Positions 21,276 through 31,965 are shown, counted from the first letter of the stretch. The stretch is DNA of 64,000 nucleotides from Ophioderma brevispina (GCA_023653785.1 JAMKCH010084936.1:22529-86528); one strand, 5' to 3'. The notes: generated by a model from the letters alone, not told the origin. Translations and numbers: made by a program.

Positions 21276-22790
21276 CCCAAACCCCCCAAACAAAAAAGCG
21301 GGAGGGGGAGGGAGAACTACAGCCTCCGCAATAGCGCCAAAGCACTACTATCTGCAGTAAGCATAACATCGTATTCTCACGTTCTGCGATCAGCGGTTAT
21401 CCCATCACCACCCCGCTCCGAATCCCCTAGTCAACCTGGAAGGGAGAATTCACCCTTACCACACCTAGACATGAGGTTGGGCGGTGACCTAGATGAAACC
21501 AAAACAAGAACACACAACACACACCAACACATAAACAAAAAAAAAAACCAACCCCCACAACACCAACAAAAAAAAAAAATCAATAACCTACAAAATCAAA
21601 AACCAAAACAATAACAAAAAAAAATAACGATCCAAAAAACAAAAAACAAACCAAAAAAAATCACCAAACCACAGATAAAATAAAAGAAAAAACAAATACC
21701 ACACCAGAAAACACAAAAAATATAAACAACAAACAAAAAGAAAAAAAAACCACCAACAAAAAAAAACAAAAACAACCACAACAAAAAAACAAAAAACACA
21801 AAAGTAAAAATTAAAAAACTTAAAAAAAAAAAAAAAAAAGAGTGTGTGAAAACAACAAACAAAAAAACAATACAACTAACACAAAACCAAAAACAAAAAA
21901 ACCACACAAGCAAGCTATCAACACACAAAAACGAGATATATGTCCAAAAACTAAACCGTAATAAAAAAAAAAACACAACCTAAAAAAACAAACCCAATGG
22001 AATGTACATTTAAAAAACCAGATGGTAGCATAAAATAGAAAAAATCTGGAGGGGTTGGGGGGGGGGGGCGGGGGGTGGGGGGGGGGGGGGGGGGGGGGGG
22101 GCCTCGCCTCCTCTTCGGGGGGGGGGGGGGGGGGGGGGGGGGGGGAGGGGGGGGGGGGGGGGGGGGGGGGGGAAACGCGGGGAGGGGGGGGGGTGGGGGG
22201 GGGGAGGTGGGCGGGGGGGTGGGGGGGGGGGGGGGAGGGCGGGGGGGGGGGGGGGAGGAGTTTGGCTCACTTTCTCCACCTAATCTCCACGTGGCTTGGC
22301 GGGGTTGTTCGGGGTGACGTTGGTTTACTGTTGTGGGTGCGTGGGGGGACTAAAAAAAAACCCGAAAAGCAACAACCAAAACACATTTTAAAAAACCACA
22401 ATAAAACTACACAAAAAACAAAAAAAAGTCAAAAAAATAATAAAGCTACCAAAAAACCCCAAAAAAGCGTAAAGCATACAAAAACATATAAAAAAACAAA
22501 AACAAACTAACAAAAAAAAAAAAATTTTAACCACAAAAAAAACATTAAAAACATACAAAAATAAAACAATTGACACCAATATCAAAAAAAGACCCAAACT
22601 AATACACTACAAAAAAAACTTTTTCTTTTTTTTTTTTTTTTGGGGGGGGGTGGGGGGGTGTGTGGTGTGTGGTGTGTGTTGGGGGGGGGGGGGGGTGGGT
22701 GGGTGTGTGTGTGGTGTGTGGGGGAGGAGGGGTGGAGGGGGGTTGGGGGGGGGTGTGTGCGTGGTGGGGGGTACACAAATTGTTTTTTTG
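21276..22790. repeat. Extreme composition block: A/C-only, poly-G, A/C-only, G/T
   Basis: 21276-21500 is ordinary complex sequence with no match. 21510-22010 is almost entirely A and C. 22050-22255 is nearly all G. 22350-22620 is again A and C, and 22640-22770 is G and T. Unit 1 has only ~20 bp at the corresponding position (near 19013-19040), so this is an insertion relative to its tandem partner. The composition blocks look like low-quality consensus or a mis-joined read. Glycine-rich and phenylalanine-rich frames here are meaningless. Confidence 0.8.
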
Positions 22791-23104
22791 TTGTACTACT
22801 TGTAAAACCTGTGTTCTGTAAATCATTAGTTTCAAGTAACATTATGTGTGTGTGAAAAAATGACATTATAATGCGCTGGAATGTGTTATTTTCGTTGTTT
22901 ACTACATTATTAGTTATTATGACTTACCATATAGCCAATATTGGTTAAAAAAGGATTCTTTCATCTAAAACTAACGTGTCTTATAGTTAACCAAATACAG
23001 TGAATGAAATCAGAAAAAAAACCAATTTCGGACCAAAATCTTATAGAATGTTCATTCTATGAATTAGACAATAATTTGTAACTACTATAGACTCGATTAG
23101 GCCC

Positions 23105-23655
23105 CTTTTTAAAGGTATCACTACTGTAATTTATATCATTAACAGTAAAAAAGCATGTGTCACACGTTTAGAGTCAAACAGAACGTGTTAATTGTTGTGT
23201 TTGAGGCTTTGTGCTTGAAATTGTAAAACATGGTTATGTGCATCTTAAGTTCAAATAAACAATATTTGAGGAAAAATGACATTTGTCATGAATTATTTAA
23301 TTATAATATTTTTCTTTATTTTATTATCTTTATGTATTTAAGATAGTAACTAAGAGTCCAACTTACTTTAAAAAGTGGCGGATTTCTGCTAATATGAAAG
23401 CATTGTTTTTGAGATATCAAATACATCAAAATCTCAAAAAATCACCCTAATTTGTTTGGTATAAAAAATCAAAAAATTAAAAAACTGAAAAAAATCTCAA
23501 ATTTGTATGTGGTGTTGGGCAACAAACCTCTGATGAGAAACTATACCATATGAGCAGTTGATCTGACGTGGTTGCCAGCTTGTAACCAAAAAATGCCCAC
23601 ATAATTTTTTCTGAGATACACAAATTGTGATGATACTGGCTGGCTGTTGTGTAAA
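23105..23655. repeat. Right inverted arm of the DIRS-like composite
   Basis: Reverse complement of 16547-17040. The outer end is marked by CTGGCTGGCTGTTGT, equivalent to ACAGCCAGCCAG in the left arm. No terminal duplication could be identified outside the arms. Confidence 0.85.
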
Positions 23656-23803
23656 GGGTTAAACCAAAAAAATGGAGTTTCTATTTTTATTGTTTAATAA
23701 CATGAATATATCAATACTTAACACTAGGGAAAATATTCTTGAATACCGGTTTTGATTACTATTTACTGGATGTTTCCACGTTGGGCTAGGGCGGGAGGAA
23801 GAG

Positions 23804-24150
23804 AGAGAGAGAGAGGAGATAGAGATATATAGAGTTAGAGATATATCGAGATATAGAGATATATAGATATATAGAGCATATATATATGTGTATAAGAGAA
23901 TATATATAGGAATATTATAGATACGATAGATATATTAGAGAATATATATAGTATATATAGATATTAGTGTAGATCTATAGATAGTATATAGAGAATAATA
24001 GAGATTAGATAGAGTAGAGATGAATGGATATAGATCGATATAGTAGATCTAGATCGATTATAGATAGATATAGCTAGATATAGATATGATAAAGTATACT
24101 ACTTAGCTCGAAAGATATAAATCAGATCTATTAGCTATAAGATTCTATAG
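23804..24150. repeat. GATA/TATA microsatellite
   Basis: Dense GATATA, TAGAGA and TATATAG words. The same type of sequence resumes at 31836 beyond the LTR retrotransposon, so the element appears to have inserted into this tract. Confidence 0.85.
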
Positions 24151-24153
24151 AAT

Positions 24154-25270
24154 TGTTTATATGGACACTCCATTTTTTTGTGAATTAACACTTTCAAAAA
24201 ATATTACTTTTCTACAATTTACTTTGAGAAAACTTTCCACGGGAGTAGTAAAGCACTTGTTTTATATACAAGAGAGAACAAGGGGATTCCCTAGAAGGTT
24301 TTTGCTAAGTTTACCTGTTTAGATTGCACAATAGGGGGAAGTGGGGGAAATCCCCAGAGTAAACTTAGTAACTGAGTCGCTTTTTATGCTTTATGAAGAT
24401 ACAAAAAATTTTGTAAGAATCGGGACTTCCCCAAATGTTATATATATGAAGTGATGTAATTGGGGTGATGAATTCCGATTGGTCAGCTAGTGTAATGTGT
24501 GGTATGTTTATGCAAAGATTGTTTGTAATGTCTATTTTTTAGACTGGGATCTTTGGGAAAGCAGAGTAATATTTGAGATTTGAGCTATAAGTCGCGCGGT
24601 AGCAGTTGCAATCAGTAACAGTATGGTATAGATAGTTTACTCTATAATAATAGTTAATAATGGTAGATTTGAGCTCCACACAGTGCCAGATTTATTATAT
24701 TCTAATTCATGTGAGCAGAGTTGCATGTAATTTATTTCTACTGTCGTCTTTGCTGAAGCCGAAATGTTGGCTGGGAACTCAAAATAGGATTCAAAAGTGT
24801 GGACAGATAGAATCGTGGTGGGGGGGATGTATTCAGGCTGATACTGGGAATTTATTATCGTCGAGGGGGACTTAATTATCCTTGTGTCTGAACTGCTGGG
24901 ACAAGATTACCTTCTGGATCTGAGAAGATTTCCTTGAAATAATACCTGAGGAGTTTTGTTTGAATTGGGCGCTTCATTTTGGAGTCTTCGCTGTTGAGGG
25001 AGTACATATCATCGGTTGAAACTGCAACGCTTCTGGATGAGATTAATGGCCATTCGTGTTTACCAAGATTAAGTATACATGAATCTTAAAATTGGGTGTA
25101 ATTTATGTTAACGTTGGTTGGACATACCAAATTCTGAACAATACAATCATTAACAGTCTGTTATATTATATAAAACTTCAGATCATTGTGCACAAGCTTC
25201 TTTATTTGTGTTTGTGAAAGGTATTTCTGACCTTAGGCGTCCTGCGTCCACGAGACGTCATATCATAACA
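24154..25270 (+). repeat. 5' LTR
   Basis: Begins TGTTTATATGG and ends TATCATAACA. It aligns with 30742-31835 across its length through blocks such as AGGGGATTCC, TTGGTCAGCTAGTGTA, TTTTTAGACTGGGATCTT, GCAGTTGCAATCAG and TGGTAGATTTGAGCTC. The short inverted ends TGTTATA / TATAACA-like are visible when both LTRs are compared. Confidence 0.9.
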
Positions 25271-25274
25271 GAAT

Positions 25275-25292
25275 TGGGGGCTGTCCGGGAAT
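25275..25292 (+). promoter_or_regulatory. Primer binding site, proline-tRNA type
   Basis: The string TGGGGGCTGTCCGGGAAT lies four bases after the 5' LTR, allowing a T at the first base. It differs by one missing base from the well-known complement of the 3' end of proline tRNA, TGGGGGCTCGTCCGGGAT. This primes minus-strand synthesis. Confidence 0.8.
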
Positions 25293-25299
25293 TAAATCA

Positions 25300-26960
25300 C
25301 GATAACATTGAGCCTTATTGTCAGAAATTTACCACATTAAATAGGGGTCCGGTTAATAATATTGCAAACATTGTGCACCATTTTGGCATACAAATTTTTG
25401 TGTGTATTACATGTACTCCTGTTGTTTGGTTCAAGTTAAAATCGTTTTGTAGGGAGTACAATCATCAATGGAGTTTGATCCAGAAGGGTTCCATAGGGTG
25501 TGAAATCAAACTTGGTTGAGAAGTTTGATGATGGTGTGAGACTAAGCTGCTGAGTTAATTGAAACTAGCCAAGATTAGGATTGGGTAAAAACTGCTATGA
25601 GAATAAGCAATGTTGATCAAAAAATAATTTGATTGAAAAATTTGGTTCAAGGAAAGATGTTTGGGATAGTTCATATTTGAAAAGATAGAGAGGTTATGGA
25701 ACAGGGCACTGGTGCTGCACTTCAAGTTGAAAAGAGCTTGCAATTCAAAAGGAAATAGAATGGATATAGAGAAACTGCGAAATAGAACAGAAGCAAAAAG
25801 AAATAGAAAATGCAATATTTAACTTCAAACAGGAACAAAAGAAATGGAAATGAAACACAACGAAAAGGACTTGCAACTGCCCCTGACATGAGCAAAAAGT
25901 ATGATACGAATTGCAAATTGAAAAAGACCAAAAAGAAGTAGAAAAGGCGAAGTGCGAGAAATGTAAACAAAGGAAAATGTGAATACAGATAAAACAACAA
26001 GAGCTTGAAGCTCAATCGGAGTTAGAGCCATTTGTGCAAGCAACAGGCTAGCTCATCGAACTCTTCCAAGCCCTCTGGATTTGATGCGGCGAAAAAATCT
26101 TCGCCTGGTTCCAAAATTCAGGAACAAGAAGTAGGCAACAAAATATCTATTCTTACAAGTGCCAATAGTTGAAATGGCCCAAGGAGTCTTGGACCTTGTT
26201 GCTACAGTTAGTGTTCTATATGGTAACGGCCCGCGAAAGCTATCGCCATGTTTTAAGAGAGTAGTGATTATGACGAGGTTGTACGCAGCAGTGATCAAAA
26301 GCAATATATCTAAATGGGTTGCCCGCGGACTATAGACAACAAAATTTAGTGTATTTGTCCGAAAAAGGTAATGACCAGACCCATGTGTGAATTTGCCGCC
26401 GGGTAAGAACAAATTGTGTGATCGCTGGTCTTCTCCAAAAGAAGGCGGCAGAAATATTAGTGGTCAACTTTAGGAGTTGATGTTAGTTGAAGAGTTCCAA
26501 CAGTGTCTACATCCAGAATCAAACACATCGGGCATGGAAACAAAATTGACAGTTTGCGTGAAGAGCGTACAAGGCCGACGATTATGCATTGACAAACAAA
26601 TTTAGCCAGACTAGTAGGCCTAGCCAAGAATTTACGATTGGTACAAACAAATAAAACAATAAGTCGGGTGGGTTTAACAAAGCGTATCATGGTAGCACTC
26701 CCAGGAGGGGAAATCCAGTCAGGTTCCCATGAAGGGAGTAAAGAAAGTAAAAGTGCTAATTCAGCAACCATGGGATGGGGACCCAAATCACAGTCCACAT
26801 GCCATCACTGTAAGAAGCCCGGGGGGAGAAGCCAGGACAAACAAGGTCACGGTGTTGGGAGATTCCATGGCGATCCACCCACAAAAAGGAGGGAGCCAAA
26901 AGTGAGTCAAAACCAATAGGTGTGCAGTTACTTACCAGGGCAAAGTTTCATTCTTCTGTT
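25300..26960 (+). pseudogene. gag: Gag: coiled coil, SCAN-like capsid domain, zinc knuckle
   Basis: The structural polyprotein that packages the RNA. 25730-26020 encodes a charged K/E/R-rich helical stretch (for example KEMEMKHNEKD), consistent with a coiled coil. 26080-26440 encodes KNLRLVPKF, KWPKESWTLLLQLVFY, SSDYDEVV, a YRQQN segment and DQTHV..EFAAG, then CDRW in another frame. This matches the Gag segment from which the vertebrate SCAN domain is thought to derive. At 26800 CHHCKKPGG begins a zinc knuckle whose remaining His and Cys are lost to a frame or substitution change. Stops and frameshifts are frequent, so no intact protein can be made from this copy as read. Confidence 0.75.
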
Positions 26961-27059
26961 CAGAAACAGATAATCCCACCAAAAGCGGAATGACACAGAA
27001 ACAGGAAGGGAGACTTAGGCCTTTGTTTTGGAGGAGTTGTGTCACTGTTCAGGTGATAG

Positions 27060-27420
27060 TTTAGATACAAACCCATCGAATCATGCGGGACTCGTGCTGC
27101 GCGCAGTCCATTGAGATTGGACGATGCACTTCAATTTGATATTGAGATTTGTTCTGGTACATGGAACTAGTGCATTGATTCAGGGGATAAGGTATGGATT
27201 GTATTAGGTCCCTCTTCACAAAAGAATTTGAAATCAGACTTGGTTTCTGGACTGTCACAATTGGGTTAGACAAGAACTCCCTGTAAAAGGGGTTATCCAT
27301 GTTGTTTAGGGAATGATTGGCAGGGGGGAAAGTACTCCAAGATCCCATATGCCCAGGTGCCCTGTACAGATCGGAAGAGTGATGCGGAAATAGACATGTT
27401 CCCAGCATGTGCAGTAACTA
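27060..27420 (+). pseudogene. pro: Retropepsin-type aspartic protease region
   Basis: The protease matures Gag-Pol. In the forward frame near 27075 I read NPIRIMRDSCCAQS, at the place where such elements have a D-S/T-G active site. The glycine is not seen here, probably because of an adjacent indel or substitution. Downstream are NLKSDLVSGL, CLGNDWQGGK and VLQDPICPG, which fit the GxDLxxGK..P region known from gypsy proteases. The region lies between the Gag knuckle and the integrase zinc finger. Frame changes break it. Confidence 0.65.
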
Positions 27421-27819
27421 GGTCAATGACCAGAAAAGCCTACATGAAAAAAAGTGAGCAGGTGATGAGTCAAATACTCACACATTTAGGAAGAGTGTTG
27501 AGGATGACTTGGGTCCAAATTTAGAGGATTACTTTTTCTCAAAGTTAGAGGAATTTGAGGGTCCTTCTCCCTCTTCAGGGGAGACTAAAATTCTCCTGTC
27601 AGTGGAAAATCCAGCCCCTCTGCGCAAAAAACCAAGTGACAAGCTGGGAAACAATGAAAATCCAGCCCGCTGAGATGAAGAGTTAGGGACTGTAAAGAAC
27701 CCTTTAAGCTGGACCAAGCTTGTAAATGAGCAACAAAGTGACCCAGCACTTAGGAACATAGGTGAGAGGGCCTGGTAGCACAGGAAGCCGAGCAAATCCG
27801 GTGTGTTTTACACGCAAAA

Positions 27820-28960
27820 TGGTTTTGTCCTCATGAGAAAAGGCGGCCACCGATGCCACTTGTAGATGAGGAATTGAAGGTCGTGCATCAAAATGGTAGT
27901 GCCAAGTATATCATAAGGAAGTGATAGGCATAGCCAATGATAAGTCCCATGCAGGACATTAGGTGTGAAAAAACACATGGACAGAATTAGGAGTCATTTT
28001 AGGTGGCCTACACTCAGAAAAGAGGTGTTCTGAGTATTGTAAGACTTGTCACACATGTCAAATGGGGGCAAGCCCAATCAGAAAACTCCTACTGCTCCCT
28101 TGCAACCAATTACCAGCATTTTATGAGCCAATTTAGTAGGGTGTTAATAGATTGCGTAGGCCACTTCCAAAGACCCAAGTCAGGAAATCAGTATTACTGG
28201 ACCATCATGTGTGCTTCCACACGATTCCCTGAGGCTATACCCTTTGAGAAAATATTAGGGCAAGAGTATAGTAGAAGCTTAAGAAAGTTTTTCACCCTAG
28301 TAGGCATTTCCAAAATCCAATTCAGTGTCTGATCAAAGGATCAAATTTCATGTCAGGTTTGTTCCAACAAGGTATGGACCAGTGGGGGAAATTTCCCAGT
28401 ACAGTTCTTAGCATACCACCCCAGAATCCCAAGGGGCCGGAGAAGTTACCACCAAACATTGAAAACATGATCCAAACCTATTGTTTGACTTTGAGAGGGA
28501 TGGGATGAGGGAGTTCATCTCCTGTGTATTTGCGACCAGGGAGGGCTGTACAAGAGTCATTAGGATTAGTCCATTGAGTGGGGTTGGTGACAAAGTTAGG
28601 TGACCATTGAAACTAATGAAAGAAAAAGTGGTTGTGTGAAAATCCTGAGGTGAATTTGTTAGACTAAGTGTCTCAATTCAGACACAGGCTCCCAACGCGC
28701 CACTTTGAAATTGCCAAACCAAAATTCTCAAACGAGTCGGCCAAAAATTTGAAAACATGGTATGGACAATATGACAAAGATGCTAGAACAGAGTATTCAA
28801 GCCATGTGGATAAAGTTTTGGCACTTTCCAATACAAGGGAATCCTTTGCAAGCCAAGAGGTTCTGGACCCTATGAGATTGAGACAAAGTGGGAGAACTTG
28901 GCTATGTGATCAAACACCAGGTAGGACCGTAAAAGTCGATAATGAGGTCACATAAATATG
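27820..28960 (+). pseudogene. int: Integrase (zinc finger, DDE core, C-terminal domain), placed before RT
   Basis: The integrase joins the cDNA to the host chromosome. The HHCC zinc finger is visible near 27925-28060, with a KSHAGH-type histidine pair, then CKTCHTC. The core starts near 28130 with FSRVLIDCVG (first catalytic Asp) followed by PKSGNQY and TIMCASTRFPEAIP. The second Asp region near 28325 (SDQ..SxF) is frame-broken. The C-terminal part at 28668-28955 shows KTWYGQYDKDAR, DKVLAL and TPGRTVKVD, which is typical of this family. RT follows directly, unlike in canonical gypsy elements. Confidence 0.85.
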
Positions 28961-29309
28961 CTCAAAGAGGAAATGATAATGAAAGGAAATGCTGACATAA
29001 AGCCTGGATGTGTAATGTCATCTAGAGGTAGTGGATGAGTGTTTACAAATGGTGACATCACAGAGCTTTAGAATGTGAACAAAACAGGCACTGTAAACAC
29101 AGAAAATGAGTAATGGTGTCAAATTTGCAAAAATCTGACATACTTGCCAATTTAGACAAGCAAATTAGGCCATCTCCCAGAAAGTCAACAGGTGAATGAA
29201 AGCGTAATTCATTAGTGGGAAACATATTTCTGATGTAACCAGTGCAGACCACAATGTCTTAACCCATGACATAGATGTAGGGGGACTCCGAGCCTGTAAA
29301 GCAACTTCC

Positions 29310-30090
29310 TTATAGGGTGAATCAATAAGTTGCAACATATCAGGGATGAGGTGAAATACATGTTAACAATGGAATAGTAGAGCAAAGCAGTAGTGAATGG
29401 GTAGTTCCCATGTTATTCTGGTTCCCAAACCTGATGGTCATTCCGTTTTTCACAGTTTCGAAAAGTCAACCTCTGTTCCAAAACCGACTCATATCCGATC
29501 CACGGATTGATGATTGAATAGATCGAGTTGGAAATGGGGGCCAAATTTGTTAGCAAATTTGATTTGTGAAGGGGTTATTGGCAATCCCCTTCACTGACCG
29601 TGCCAAAGCAAATTCAGCCTTTGGTACGCAAGATGGCCTTATACAATACAAAAGAATGGCATTTGGTCTCAAAAATTCTGCCGAAACATTTCAGAGATTA
29701 CGGAAAAGAAGTAGTGCAGACATAGAAAATGTGAAGCCTATGTCGATTATCTCCTGTGTACCGGAAAATGGGAAGAAACATCTGAGACAGCGCCATCAAT
29801 TGTTGAGAAATTATCTCAGGCAGGTTTAACTGTGAATATGGTGAAAAGTGAATTTTGCCATGCAAATGTCACATACTTACGGCATGTTGTAGGACAAGGG
29901 GATTAGGCCAATCAAATGCAAAAGTTGATGAAGCAATTGAGAAATTCCCCACACACAGCAAAAAGAGATTCATGAGATTTTAGGAGGTCGGGGAGTACAA
30001 GAAATACTGCCAAAATTTATCAGAAATTGCGTGTCCAGTGACCAACCTTCGAAGAAGAACGCAAAATTTGTCTGGTCAGAGCAATGCCAA
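29310..30090 (+). pseudogene. rt: Reverse transcriptase, integrase-proximal, altered YxDD box
   Basis: RNA-dependent DNA polymerase. VPKPDG-like sequence is seen near 29425. At 29572-29690 the frame reads AIPFTDRAKANSAFGTQDGL then YKRMAFGLKN, the conserved fingers/palm region. The catalytic box near 29739-29750 reads Y-V-D-Y, not Y-V-D-D, so the second aspartate is replaced in this sequence. After it come AGLTVNMVKSEFC, HANVTYL and HVVGQG, then the thumb and connection up to ~30090. Several frameshifts are present. Confidence 0.88.
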
Positions 30091-30099
30091 AAAGCGTTG

Positions 30100-30560
30100 A
30101 GAAAATCAAATTCTATTTGTGATGAATGGCGCCAGTTTTGATGCGCCAGACTTTCAGAAACAATGCAAGTTGGCAGTTGATGCAGTGATGTAGGCTGTGG
30201 TGGCGTTCTCATGCACAGCAGATGAATGATGTAGATAGCATGTTGTTATTACTCTAAGAAGAAAGAAGTTTGACAAACATAGAAAAACGAACTCAACAAT
30301 TGAGAACCGAATGCCTGATTGCTACTGTCATGTTGCCAAAATTTTGAAGGGTACTTGAGTACAACAGTTTTGCACCCAGTTCTGTGTACACGGATCACAA
30401 TCCGTTGACTTTCCTCCACAAGATAAAGATGGAAAAACAGAAATAGAGACTGTCAGGGGGAGGTGAAACTCTACACGATAACATCTGGACATAAGACATA
30501 TCAAAGGAAAAGATCATGCTTGGCGATGCCTTGTCCAGAGCTGCCTAAATTTTGTTCAGA
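30100..30560 (+). pseudogene. rnh: RNase H domain
   Basis: RNase H removes the RNA strand during reverse transcription. In separate frames I read SDVGCGGVL (first Asp region), YYSKK, STIE, TECLIAT, then YTDHNPLTFLHKIKM near 30387 and HIKGKDH near 30494. The ADALS-like end is frame-broken. The coding region ends with stops by 30560, and a ~180 bp untranslated AT-rich stretch precedes the polypurine tract. Confidence 0.82.
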
Positions 30561-30730
30561 AATGATATTCCAAATTTATGTAATATAGAATGAAGGCAAG
30601 CTATGCAAGAACATTATAATAAAAAGTGTAAAATTTGACAGTGTAAACTGTATGTAAAAATTAACCACAAAATGAGGTAAAGGTATAATAAAGCCGATTT
30701 TGGAAAATTTAATGTCATAAATTTTCTTTT

Positions 30731-30741
30731 AAGGGGGAGGA
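30731..30741 (+). promoter_or_regulatory. Polypurine tract
   Basis: AAGGGGGAGGA lies immediately before the 3' LTR start TGTTATATGG. This is the expected primer for plus-strand synthesis. Confidence 0.85.
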
Positions 30742-31835
30742 TGTTATATGGCCTCATTTTTTGTGATAAAATTCAAAAATATATTCTCAATTTTATTGAG
30801 AAAAGATTCTCCCGGGAAAAGCCACTTTGTTTCAATAAAAGAGAGGAAAGGGGATTCCTAGAGTTGTTTTTGCTAAGTGCACCTGATTAGATTGCCAAAT
30901 AGGGGAAGTGGGGGGGGGGGGGGGGGGGAAATCCCCAAGATGTAAACTTAGTAAATGAGTCAGCTGTTTATGCTTTAAAAAGATCAAAACATGTAAGATC
31001 AGGGAATTCCCCACAAGTTAATCTATGAAAGTGATGAATTCGGGGATGAATTTCGAATTGGTCAGCTAGTGTACGGTTATGTTTATTGCAAGATGCTGTG
31101 GTCTGTCTATTTTTAGACTGGGATCTTGTGAAAGTCAGTATATATATGAGATTTGAGCTAAGTCTCGCGGGCAGCAGTTGCAATCAGCATACATGGTATA
31201 TCGCTTATGTTTTATCTAATTCATTTATTAATAGTTCATAATGGTAGATTTGAGCTCACACAGTGCCAGGATTTCTTATATTAAATTCCATGTGAGCAGA
31301 GTTGCTGTAAGTATTCTACTGTCGTCTTGTAAGCCAGAAAGTGAGGGAATCAAATAGGTTCCAAAGTTTTGACAGATTAGAAATCGTGGTGATTATCTTG
31401 GATGATATACTGTTGGATTATGATCGTCGAGGGACTTCAGTTTATCCTTGTCGTCGTGAAAATGCTGGACAATATTACCTTCAGGACTGAGAAGATTCCT
31501 TGGATAAAATACCTGAGGGAGTTTTGTATGACTTGTGCGCTGTCATTTATGAGTCTTCGCTGTGAGGACATGTCATAGTTGAACTGCAACGCTTCTGGTG
31601 GAGATTGATGGACATTCTTGTTTACAATTAAGTATACATGTAATTTAAATATTGTGTGTAATTTTATGTAACGTTGTGTTGGACATCCCAAATCTGTAAT
31701 CCATGTACAAATCATTAAAATGCTGTTATATTATATTCACATTTCAGATCACTTGTGCACAAGGCTCATTATTTGTGTTTGAAAGGTATTTATGACCTTA
31801 GGCGTACACGAGACAAAAAATAAACGTCATAAACA
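30742..31835 (+). repeat. 3' LTR
   Basis: Begins TGTTATATGGCC and ends GTCATAAACA. It aligns with 24154-25270. It contains a long G run near 30910 that is much shorter in the 5' copy. A TATATATGAG string near 31140 could be the promoter TATA element, but the 5' LTR has a weaker version. Confidence 0.9.
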
Positions 31836-31965
31836 TAATATAGAGATATATAGATATATATAGATATATATAGATATATATTATAGATATATATATATAT
31901 AGGGGGGAAGGATATATAAATATATTTAAGATATATTAGAGATATATATTATATATATTCATAGC
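31836..31965. repeat. GATA/TATA microsatellite, right flank of the LTR element
   Basis: ATAGATATATA repeats continue the type of sequence seen at 23804-24150. Confidence 0.85.

Larger units (their letters stand above)
19330..23100. repeat. Tandem unit 2 of the composite, interrupted
   Basis: Repeats unit 1 from TAGAGTCTCCATCGG through the AT-rich half. At 21276 it is broken by ~1.5 kb of skewed low-complexity sequence, and it resumes near 22790. The last part matches unit 1 through GTGTCTT..TAGTTA, CCAAATACAGTGAAT and TTCGGACCAAAATC. Without the interruption its length is about 2.25 kb. Confidence 0.83.
16547..23655 (-). mobile_element. Inverted-repeat composite carrying DIRS-like pol fragments
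   Basis: Two ~500 bp arms (16547-17040 and 23105-23655) are reverse complements of each other. They enclose two head-to-tail ~2.3 kb units. Each unit contains the RNase H and C-terminal part of a DIRS-like polyprotein on the minus strand, followed upstream by ~0.95 kb of AT-rich DNA. DIRS retroelements are known to have inverted terminal repeats and a tyrosine recombinase instead of an integrase. Here the reverse transcriptase and recombinase are missing. The composite is a deleted, internally duplicated derivative or an assembly product of such an element. Confidence 0.6.
24154..31835 (+). mobile_element. Gmr1-like Ty3/gypsy LTR retrotransposon, full length, frame-broken
   Basis: The element is 7.7 kb. 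It has two LTRs of ~1.1 kb beginning TGTT and ending ACA, a primer binding site directly after the 5' LTR, and a polypurine tract directly before the 3' LTR. The internal order of recognisable coding is Gag (coiled coil, SCAN-like capsid, zinc knuckle), protease, integrase, reverse transcriptase and RNase H. Integrase before reverse transcriptase is the hallmark of the Gmr1-like deuterostome group; ordinary Ty3/gypsy elements have integrase last. No long frame survives: each domain is spread over two or three frames. LTRs differ by many indels and some substitutions. The flanking microsatellite prevents a clear target duplication call. There is no sign of an envelope gene. Confidence 0.88.

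Noticed and set aside
21588..21976. Phenylalanine-rich hydrophobic frames resembling membrane proteins
   Set aside because: They arise from the A/C-only block; the composition, not selection, creates the hydrophobicity.
22010..22510. Glycine-rich and proline-rich open frames
   Set aside because: They are translations of poly-G and A/C-only sequence that is probably consensus error.
24154..31835. Endogenous retrovirus with envelope gene
   Set aside because: RNase H is followed by an AT-rich ~180 bp stretch and the polypurine tract; there is no room for an envelope frame.
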